A stretch of DNA of 64,000 nt from Aporrectodea caliginosa (Eukaryota; Annelida; Clitellata; Crassiclitellata; Lumbricidae): contig JACEVL010000335.1 of NCBI GenBank assembly GCA_020284085.1, forward strand, positions 408,501 to 472,500, given 5' to 3'. Each line of letters starts with the position of its first letter. The stretch's first letter is position 1. Below the pieces are notes generated by a model. That model saw only the letters and a list, made by a program, of their open reading frames with translations, had not been told where the DNA came from and did not search any database. This document shows, piece by piece, positions 55,576 to 64,000 of the stretch. Position numbers and translations under genes: made by a program.

Positions 55576-57243
55576 ATTCACCGAAATGACCCTGTTTAGT
55601 TAGGCGCTGGATTTTAAGGCAGCATTTTTTAACTGAACTAAAATTAGGTACAAAAGCAAAAACACTATGACAAAGACACTCACAGTCACAGACTGATGTA
55701 GGTAGGTTGTGGTGCATTTACGGGTTAGTGGAGCTCTGAGATTCTCTCAAGGAGTCCAGTAATGACATGTGCAAGTAGGGGAGGAAGGGTCAGCCAAATG
55801 CGGACAGGTGCCCATTTCAGATGTCCAAATCTTAATTTGGTACTTTACTAAAGTTTGTGACTTGAGACACTGCCAGATAAGGAATAGTCTACCAGTTATG
55901 GGCAGTAACTGAAATTACGTAATTGAAATTACTTAAAATTGCACAATTTGTAATTCAATTACATTTCCCATGTATTTTGTAATTTGAAATTACATTTCAT
56001 GTCCCAAAGTAATTTGTAATTTAATTACATTTTTCGGGGTAATTTGCCCATCCCTGGTCTGTACTATGTTAGACCTAATTAGAGTCCACTTTATTGGCTG
56101 GGCAATGTCAAAGTACCCATCTTTGAGCACAACAGGTAGCCTATCAAACCCTAGTACTTCATGGGAGTGTAAATGGTTGCAAAGAGGTGTGAAGGTGTAT
56201 CTTGGAATAGAATGTTTCCTGAGCTGTTTAGCGATGTACAGTCTAGGCATTTATGTATAACTTTATTGTAGACCTAGCAAAGAACCTACTTTATTTGTAA
56301 TCAAGTTCACTGGTTTTGAATGTGTATTTTTAATCATTGCAATATTTTTAATGTGTTATTTGTTACTATTAATTTATTATTGCCAAGTCTATGGCGGCCA
56401 TGATTATTGGGTATGCAAATCAGATAGGCCTACTACACTGTTGTAGCACACTTCATTATAACACAAATTCTGATATAATATGGTTAGATCAAAAAAGTTC
56501 CTCCATAATAAGAAATTCTTAAATGTATCATTGTCTCATTAGATGGTTCTCGTTTAATATGGCATTCAAAGCCAGTGCTATAATGAGTTCCTAATTTTCT
56601 AGTGTAGTTTAGTTTCAGGCCAAGGAGAAAAATACATAGGCTGCATCATAGCTTGGGTATAAATAGGAGCAAAGCAAAAGCCGGAATTTTGTCTGGGTAT
56701 ATGCCAAAAAAATTAAAGAAAAACTAAAGAGAACGTGTTGCTATACATGTACAGTATTTTTAATGCACAAGTGGCCTTCAAAAAGTATAGTGATAAATGC
56801 GGGTCTAATGTACAGCGGCTTTTGTCGTGTTTTGATGGGCGATATATTTATTTGGCGTAGCCTACATTTGAACCAGTTCACGAGGCTCATGAAAATGGCG
56901 GAACACCGGTGCAAAAGTCGCTATGGAGCCGTAAAGCGCTCGCAATCATCGGTGTAACATCGCAGTGGTCTGTCTGTGTGTCTTGATGTATGCTGAAAGC
57001 ATTCATTAATGTTCATTTGATCCAAATTTTATACAGGGAATGTCAGGGATTGACATTCATTGTTGCGGGCGAGTTTTACATAGATATAATTGCTAATGTA
57101 CAAGGATTACGACGTCCACATGTAGAACCCAAAGTGTATAGAAGGAAGTTCAAGGAACCTACTGTAATAAATTTTGAAATGCGTCATAATTTCATTTAAC
57201 TACGTTCGAGATCTAAGTTCGACATAAAGCGCACACTCCAGTC
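55576..57243 (+). other. NCAPD3 3' flank; 3' UTR end not placed
   Basis: The nearest AATAAA I see downstream is at about 57165, too far to trust. A foldback of 'gtaatttgaaattac' words bounded by tgggca / tgcccatcc lies at 55893-56057. No gene recognised. Confidence 0.4.
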
Positions 57244-57251
57244 TGCTCAAG

Positions 57252-57568
57252 CAGGGCTGCCGACAGAAATTCCGGGCCCCTAGGCAGAGCAGTCACGGGC
57301 CCCAAACTATCCTTAGACTTTATGAGAATTGTTTTTAAAACAAACTGAAATAACAATAGTGCGGGTACAACCCTTCAAAATTATATTTCTATATGCAACT
57401 ATTGTAGTTAAGTGTCTGTAATATTATATTTTAAAAGGCATAAATCATAAACTTTGTATAACTAATTATAATATTTTTCATCAGTTTATTGCTGGGCCCA
57501 GCCCTGGCCCATAAAAGTCGCCGGGCCCCTGGGTTTTTGCCCCTCTGTGCCCCCCTCGGCGGGCCTGC
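57252..57568. mobile_element. hAT-like MITE with 8-bp target duplication (7/8)
   Basis: TGCTCAAG / CGCTCAAG flank CAGGGCTGCC...GGGCCTG. It contains gggcccct words near both ends. 317 bp. Confidence 0.78.
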
Positions 57569-57723
57569 GCTCAAGAGACTCATGGTTCCCAAGTTGAGTA
57601 TGAATGAACATTAATGGATGCTTTCAACGTACATCAAGACATACATGTAATAGACAATCCGCCCAAGAGACTTGTAGTTACCCAGTAATCTATGGTTTCC
57701 CTATAACGGCCATGTAACTAACA

Positions 57724-57724
57724 A

Positions 57725-57755
<31 letters not shown>

Positions 57756-57766
57756 CACACACTCAC
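57724..57766. repeat. (CA)n microsatellite
   Basis: About 20 CA units with one G and one T substitution. Confidence 0.95.
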
Positions 57767-57779
57767 ACAGAGAAGCAAA

Positions 57780-58600
57780 ATGAAAACTAATGTAGGGCGT
57801 CAGCCCGCTTGAGCAAAATACAGTCTAATCAAAATTAATGTTTCAAGTGAGTGTGAATGCAGGTAGGCCTACTATAATTATGTTAGCCTAGTAGGCTGAT
57901 ACACTGAAAGAATTAGGCTACACACGATTTGGTAGTGTAATATTGTAAATAAGCAACGGCTTGGGCTGTATAAATAGTAGTAGAAACTACCACTGACCAC
58001 TCACCATAACATTTTCGGCTTTGTGAGCATAGCCCAAGCAACCGAAGAGCCTGGTAGCCTAATAGGCCTACGACGTCCTACGTGAATAGATGACCATGCA
58101 TTGTATGCCAGACCGTTCAGTGCCGATTCGGCACTATGCCCATCAATATTTGGTGGAACCTGTATGGGCCTCAGGACTCACAGAGGAGACCTTAATTAGA
58201 CTAAATTTCACCTTTGATTGGGTTTGGTTAATTACCGGCAGTTTAATGACATCTTGTGGCAGCAAAGGCCGCTGAAGACAGTTTTGTAGAACTTTGATGA
58301 TATCGACAGAAACAATTCGTTAATTGACAATTATATCACTGTTCGAGAGCGTTTTAAAGGTGTCTAAGGTTCAGCGTATTCTTCTGACTGCTAGCGCCCT
58401 CGACGTCGCTCTAATCTTACCTTGCAACCATGGGCGCCTACAAACATTTTTGCAGGATGGACAAACCCTGAAAACTTGGAAATGTCGATCGGGATGTCGG
58501 CCAAATTTCTTAAAGTGTGATTTCCAGGAGAGGCGATTAATTGCGCCATCTTGACTCTGAGTTGTGGGCTCCCATGATTTTAACAGCTATTAAACGCAAT
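57780..58600. other. Unannotated intergenic stretch
   Basis: Small open frames at 58090-58275 and 58324-58554 show no family signature or splice context. I see no gene. Confidence 0.4.
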
Positions 58601-58616
58601 TATTGACGAATGTCGC

Positions 58617-58921
58617 CAGTGGCGTAACGAGGGGGCAGGGGGGGCGCAAAATTAGGCTTTAGAAATTTTTTTTTCAAGAAATCAGGCAAGAATAGCTAAA
58701 AAAGTATAAAAAAAAGTAACTATTATGCACGAGTCTGGTAGGGGCTCGGGCGCCAAGGGGGGGGCGCAAAATGAGGCTTCTGACAATCAATAATGTAACC
58801 ACTTTTTCATGAAAAAAGGTGGAAAAGCAAAAAAAAAGGTCGTCAGAATTTTGGCGGAAGTAAGAAAAAATTTTTTCAGAAATTCTTGCCCCCGGGCGCA
58901 CGAACCCTAGTTACGCCACTG
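58617..58921. mobile_element. hAT-like MITE with perfect 8-bp target duplication (AATGTCGC)
   Basis: AATGTCGC at 58609-58616 and 58922-58929 flanks CAGTGGCGTAACGAGGG...CCCTAGTTACGCCACTG, a terminus widespread in animal hAT-type MITEs. The interior has ggggcgcaaaattaggctt twice. Confidence 0.92.
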
Positions 58922-58929
58922 AATGTCGC

Positions 58930-59195
58930 TTGAAAAGGTTTTAAAAGTGTTGATGAAGAGCATTGCATTATTCAGTATTAAGCGAGATGTTAGCGACATT
59001 CCGTGGCTAGGCTACAAACTCCCTGTCTTTATCCGCAAATCCTCAACTTTATCGATTTTCAAAACTAACCTTAAAACACATCTGTTTAAGATTTACTATG
59101 ATTGATTTTTCTGTTACGCGCTTTTGTGCAAGATTCCAATTTTGTTTAGGCGCGCTATAAATAACAGTCTAATAATAATAATAATAATAATAAGG
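58930..59195 (+). pseudogene. LINE 3' end fragment
   Basis: Frame IPWLGYKLPVFIRKSSTLSI then FKTNLKTHLFKIYYD, the common LINE C-terminal motif (LP..IR.S..L..FK..LKTHLF), followed by cgcgctataaata and a (TAA)n tail. Confidence 0.75.
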
Positions 59196-59214
59196 CTGTT
59201 GACATTGACCTTAC

Positions 59215-59310
59215 TATACTATCTCATCGTAATCGTAATTCCAAATTTCTAAAGCGGTAGGCTACTGTAAAACTAGGCGCAGGGCACCAGCTTATTCACG
59301 AGCGCTTGCT
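59215..59310 (-). repeat. Dispersed repeat with 'gaataagctggtgccctgcgc' motif, reverse
   Basis: Reverse copy of 2255-2325, with a taatcgtaat-type tail. Confidence 0.7.
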
Positions 59311-59369
59311 TTCATACAATAATGGGTTTCTAACAGCGGCATGGAGCGTTTACCTTTTACCGTGCGCAA

Positions 59370-59580
59370 GGATACTGTATGCACTCAGCTGTCATTGGTC
59401 GGCTTCTATCGATTTCTATTGGCCAACTGCCATTGATTGCGTCAGCCTTTGACAGTCTGCACCAATTATTATTCGCTGCGTCTGTAGCCGTGGCAACCGC
59501 CGTCCGTAGCTGCCTTCGGCGGTCGCATCATAAACAACGCGTCCTTGGCCGTGGTTATCGATTGGCTAATCTGAATTCGT
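59370..59580. promoter_or_regulatory. CCAAT-rich promoter-like segment
   Basis: Three inverted CCAAT boxes (cattggtcg about 59394, tattggcca about 59417, gattggcta about 59560) lie in a GC-richer island in AT-rich DNA. No adjacent coding exon is recognised, so the gene it might serve would lie outside the window or have a non-coding first exon. Confidence 0.3.
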
Positions 59581-60200
59581 AACTGGGTGATAGGGGAGGA
59601 GCTGACCCGATTACATTTAATAAGGTCTCATATGAATAAGATAATCAGCGTCGTTTAACAGATTTGCACTGTTGAGCCAATATCCAGTGTTGAAATTTAT
59701 TATGAAACTCGTTATTCGTGGTCGTTGCAGAAACGATATGCACAGAAAATGGAATATATTTCACCAGGGGTCAGCCAATCAGCCCCGTGAGATCAGGGTC
59801 GGGTCAGCTTTTAAACGAGGCCAATGTTTAATAAAATTGATTTCACACGTAGGCCTAGTCCTACTGGATCTTCCGTGTGCAGGGAATCACAAATCGAATG
59901 ACTAAGGCTTTGTTCTAGCATCGCCTCTGATTAAATCGCTGGTTTATAAGGCCTAACAGAAATTTACAAAAACATTTATGTAAGGTTTGTGTAATTTTCG
60001 CATTTGGCTGATTTCTCGTTATGAAAAGTAAGCTTTGCGTGATTGTAAAGGCATAGAGCCATAGACGTTGTGGGGGGGCGAAAGCAACTTAGAGTCGAAT
60101 TCACAATAATTTAGGGTCTAAACTTGTTAGACTATGATTTCAGCTAGCGTTATATTTCGCAAGTACCTATTACCATTTAGGCTATTATATATATGAAGGT

Positions 60201-60309
60201 ATGTATGTATGTATGTATGTAGGCCTATGTATGTATGTATGTATGTAATACTATGTATGTATGTATGTATGTATGTATGTATGTATGTATGTATGTATGT
60301 ATATGTATG
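60201..60309. repeat. (ATGT)n microsatellite
   Basis: Two long GTAT/ATGT runs separated by aggcctatgt and aatacta. Confidence 0.97.
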
Positions 60310-60588
60310 TACGCTTATACAGTGATTCCGCCAGCGGATGTTAGCTTTGGATCGTTGAACATCCGTTGGCTGGTTGGATGAGGATGCTGAAGTGGACCGA
60401 GTGACAGCTAACAGCCATTATTGTGTATCTGTGGTTTATGATCGTGTTTTTGTTGTATGAAGATTCAAATAAATGTAGTCCTAAGTGTAGCCCTACACGT
60501 TCTTCTATGGCGACCGTAGGCCTATACATATAGGACTTTGGTCTTCACTTGACATTTCGGCAAACCCCTCGGACATGACGCAGCGATC

Positions 60589-60660
60589 GGGAATAAGCTG
60601 GTGTCCTACGCTCAACTTTAGAGTAGCGCCTTAGAAATTTGGAGTTTATGATTACAACCA
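60589..60660 (+). repeat. Dispersed repeat with 'gaataagctggtg' motif
   Basis: Copy of 2255-2325, followed by an ACC trinucleotide run (60657-60692) and G-rich MITE-like remnants ending gatttacgccactg. Confidence 0.7.
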
Positions 60661-61184
60661 CCACCACCGCCGCCGCCACCATGCACCACCACCAAAGTGT
60701 CAGAGGCGAAAATCTATACATAACTTTGGGGTGGACAGAGTACCTACGAGGGCCGGATTTTGGGGGGACAGCAGGGCTTAAGTCAAAACTTTGGGGGGGA
60801 CTGTCCCCCTCTGTCCCCCCCCCATGATTTACGCCACTGCCACCAATTATAATAATTATAATAGTAATTATATTGTAATAGTGATAGTAGTAGACCAATA
60901 GTAGTAGTGATAAGATCACCACCGACCAAACTGCCACCACCACCATCAACATTATAAATGGATTGTGTTATTCAGAAGAAAAAAACACTGGCTAAACGTA
61001 GGGCCCTATACGGTAGTGGTTTTATTAGATTAACATAAAAGAGAAGAGAATGCTGGCCTCCAACTACTGTAGAAAGTCATGTGAAAAATATGCCTAAACA
61101 TCAACAAATTATTATTATAGATCAGTACAAACATAATAACAGTTCTTGTGGATTTAACACAGCCTGAGGAGTGCGCAATAGTCT

Positions 61185-61320
61185 AGAATTAGCGTGCTGG
61201 AATTATCAGTGGAATATCAACCTATAGAGACCGAGGTTTCAAATCCCCGCCACCCGCCATCTTGTGTCAAGGGCCTCAAGGCCATTACAAAAATGAAGTC
61301 GCTAACCCTTCACACTCATG
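61185..61320 (+). mobile_element. tRNA-derived SINE (diverged)
   Basis: gtctagaattagcgtgctgg, B box gaggtttcaaatccccgc, aatgaagtcgctaaccc. Related to the element interrupted at 54316. Confidence 0.6.
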
Positions 61321-62209
61321 CTGCCTTTCGATCTGGGTTAGCTTACAGGACTGCTCCTATTCTTCAAAGTTTCTGAACGCTATACAATGATCTGGTTCCC
61401 ATTTTGCAAAATAACATTCGGTGTGAAATTTATAATACAGTAGTTTGAAAGTTACAAATAAACGTTTGAAGCATAGGCCTAGGCCTAGCGCTTGCTAAAA
61501 TCTCGCATGAAAGCGTTTTACAAGAACAGTCTGTATAGACAAACATGAAAAATTGAAATGTTCACGAAATGGAAACACTATTAAGCACAATTTATACAGT
61601 CACACGAGTCTACTAGGCTAATTGTCAATTCTTTGAAAGCTGCTAGTGAATTATTAGAACAATTAAAAGCCATCAAGCAATGAGAAATTACGAGTAGTCT
61701 ACTGTTCCTTTCTGTTAGTCTAAGTCGTGACGTTGAGCAGAAATGCTAAGTTTAATGACGTCACTGAAAAATATAACTACCAAAGATTGTAAGTGAGAAA
61801 GATCAGCGACTCTACCGAAATGCAGGGAATTGGGTCACTGCAAGCGCAGTGCACTCTGGTCTATTTGTAGGAATAGACACCACGGCTTGAAATAGCCAGC
61901 TATGATCAAAGATTTTTGCACAATATGTACATCATTTTGTTGCATAGTTTCTGTTAGCTTTGATCATCTTAGACCGTACCTGACTTTATACTCTTGGCTT
62001 TTCAAAAATCTGAATTTAAATCTGAATTTAATCGAATCTTCGTTAAGACTGGTGGTTTTTTGTATTCGGAAGAATTCTTGCTATATTATGTTAAGTAGGA
62101 GCCTAACACTATGAACAAACTATGACACTAAGAATATAAAATTAATATATTTTCACTTTACGCAGTTGATAGCGTTAAGTCGTTCAGAGCCAGTGGCGTC
62201 GCTACCGTG

Positions 62210-62285
62210 ACATTATTGTATTGTATTGCATTTATAAATTTATAAAGCGCCTCTCACCGTGAACACCAATCAGAGGCGCTCAGAG
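62210..62285 (+). repeat. SINE-tail-like repeat
   Basis: ttgtattgcatttataaatt, then ataaagcgcctctc...cagaggcgctcagag. Related to 5021-5100. Confidence 0.55.
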
Positions 62286-62507
62286 ACGTACAAACTAGGT
62301 TCCGTTTTAGCATGGCTAAATAAGAATAATATAATGCCAAATCAGTATTCAGAAGATCTTTTCTTAGCGTTGATTAATATGAATATTAAAAGAGAAAGTC
62401 TTAATGAGACTGTTAATGTTGCTTTACGTATAGGGCCTAACGGTGTATCGCTGAGAAGAGCAACGCACCGTGACTCTTACATAAATAATTGGGTGCGACT
62501 AGGCTAG
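62259..62507 (+). other. 82-codon open frame of unknown nature
   Basis: The frame encodes a protein-like, non-repetitive sequence (LGSVLAWLNKNNIMPNQYSE, FLALINMNIKRESLNETVNV, RIGPNGVSLRRATHRDSYIN). I do not recognise a family. Its start overlaps the SINE-tail repeat and it lacks obvious splice sites. It could be an element relic or an exon of an unannotated gene. Confidence 0.25.
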
Positions 62508-62579
62508 TACGGGAAAAAGAACTATCCTCTAGGCCTAATTAGATAATGCATTTTCTGTTGTAATTTTCAAGTTTAGGCT

Positions 62580-62898
62580 AGCGTTCTAAATTATTCGCCC
62601 ATTGTAGCATTATTATTTTAATCAACACAACTTCTACTTAGGCAAGAATTCTTTTCATCAATCCAGCTTCTATGTAGGTAAGCATTCTGTTAATCAACCC
62701 ATCTTCCATTTAAGCAACAATTATGCCTGTTTGTCATCAATTCAACTTCCAACAATTATTTGTAATCAATCCAACTTCTATTTAAACAACAATTATTTTC
62801 ATCAGCCCGACTTCTATTTAGCAAGAATTCTTTTCATCAATCCGACTTGTATTCTACCGACGCTAAGACCCATACAAAAGCGAATAATTTAGAACGCT
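62580..62898. mobile_element. Minisatellite enclosed by 19-bp perfect inverted repeats
   Basis: AGCGTTCTAAATTATTCGC at 62580-62598 is exactly inverted at 62880-62898. Between them are about six units of roughly 37 bp (caattcttttcatcaatcca + acttctatttag...). This resembles TIR elements that carry internal tandem repeats. Confidence 0.75.
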
Positions 62899-63210
62899 GA
62901 AATGCGAAATTACCTTTTCTGTACACATTTCGTATCTTTTTACACACGTACAAAACACAAATTGAATTTATTCTACATTATCACAATTCGTTAACAAAAG
63001 TCACAACTGATGAGCGTATACAAAACGAATCTAGACCTACCCTTTAAGAAACAACGATGAGGAGGAGGATGACTATGACGAGGAAGAGGATGTTGATGTA
63101 CATTATGTTATAATGATAACCAAAATAAGAGTTATCATAAGTCAAAATAGCAAAAATAAATTATACAGTATAATATTGGATATTGATGACGATGGTAATG
63201 TTGGTGATGA
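62899..63210. other. Unannotated stretch
   Basis: AT-rich DNA with short GAT/GAG runs. Nothing recognised. Confidence 0.4.
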
Positions 63211-63390
<180 letters not shown>

Positions 63391-64000
63391 AGGAGGAACA
63401 TGATTTTCGTACTAAAAACAAAGATAATATTAATAATGATCACAATAGTAAAATTGCTAATACGATATGCATGCTCGTAAATTGATGATGTTGATGCTGC
63501 TGCTGAGGTTGATGACAAAGACGATGATGATAATGAACAGAATGTTAATAACAATAGGCTACATGATAATTATCATGAGTCATACTAAAAACCTGATAAT
63601 ACGATATGTCCTTTGTCAGCGATGATGCTAATAATGACAATGACGGTTATGATGATGATGGTGATGCCAAGAATATCAATAATAATAATAGTACCGGGTA
63701 GTAATAATATTATTAATAGCTGCAGTACTAGTGGTGGTGGTAGTTGTGGTGGTGATGGTAGTGGCGTTATTAGTAGCAGCAGCAGTAGGCCTAATAGTTG
63801 TCATGCTCACAATAGTAAAATGATAAATTATATGTACCTGAAAGGCATGATGATGACGACGACGATGCTGACGAATAATAAGTTAACAATTATTAATATA
63901 ATAGCAGAGAAATGTCTGTATGTCTGTCGCGAAGTCACCATTCCCGTTACGCTAGTCGTCGTAGGTGGATGAGTACCAGCCACTTCGCTTAGTGGAGTGT
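63391..64000. other. GAT/AAT-rich end of window
   Basis: Degenerate GAT, AAT and AGC trinucleotide stretches continue. The open frames have no family signature. Confidence 0.5.

Noticed and set aside
60545..60952. 135-codon minus-strand frame
   Set aside because: It is low complexity (Val/Ile-rich and G-rich runs) over SINE-tail and MITE remnants.

Overview
This is a stretch of animal nuclear genome. The genes are broken by many short GT-AG introns, and the DNA between exons is AT-rich and full of microsatellites, tRNA-derived SINEs, LINE fragments and terminal-inverted-repeat (TIR) elements. The protein matches are clearly metazoan: condensin II subunit D3 and the laminin gamma N-terminal domain. 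The very high intron number, the animal-type SINEs and the recurrent 'taggcct' words suggest a marine invertebrate, perhaps an echinoderm or another non-vertebrate deuterostome. The species cannot be fixed from the sequence alone.

Layout. (1) 1-6445, minus strand: the first coding exon of a laminin gamma-1-like gene lies at 6049-6445. No further laminin exon was seen to its left, so 1-6048 is read as part of a long first intron. (2) 6446-8380: leader and upstream DNA with a CT microsatellite, small TIR elements and an ankyrin-like scrap. (3) 8380-10470: a 5'-truncated, twice-frameshifted LINE. (4) 10560-14907, plus strand: a promoter-like segment, then three phase-compatible exons of an ankyrin-repeat protein whose 3' part was not found. 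Three related AT-rich TIR elements sit in its second intron. (5) 14908-20961: a CRE-bearing MITE, a LINE scrap, a 1.04-kb array of GTCACGTGAC palindromes, a degenerate LINE and other repeats. (6) 20962-55575, plus strand: the complete coding sequence of NCAPD3. I rebuilt 45 exons whose phases agree at every junction, giving 4752 nt including the stop, or 1583 residues. (7) 55576-64000: no convincing gene, only repeats, hAT-like MITEs, a LINE tail and a CCAAT-rich promoter-like segment.

NCAPD3 is the main gene. It is the HEAT-repeat subunit of condensin II, which compacts mitotic chromosomes. It has a canonical E2F-type site 13 bp before the ATG, one GC-AG intron, and introns carrying a catalogue of transposons. 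Among these are a piggyBac-like element (TTAA duplications) enclosing a large AT palindrome and hAT-like elements with exact or near-exact 8-bp target duplications.

The most unusual object is the array at 16617-17656. By hand count it holds 46 CACGTG E-boxes, about 34 of them in the exact palindrome GTCACGTGAC, the published CLEAR/TFEB-MITF consensus. They are spaced about 20 bp apart with recurring 10-bp spacers, and the array contains perfect inverted repeats of 51 and 33 bp.
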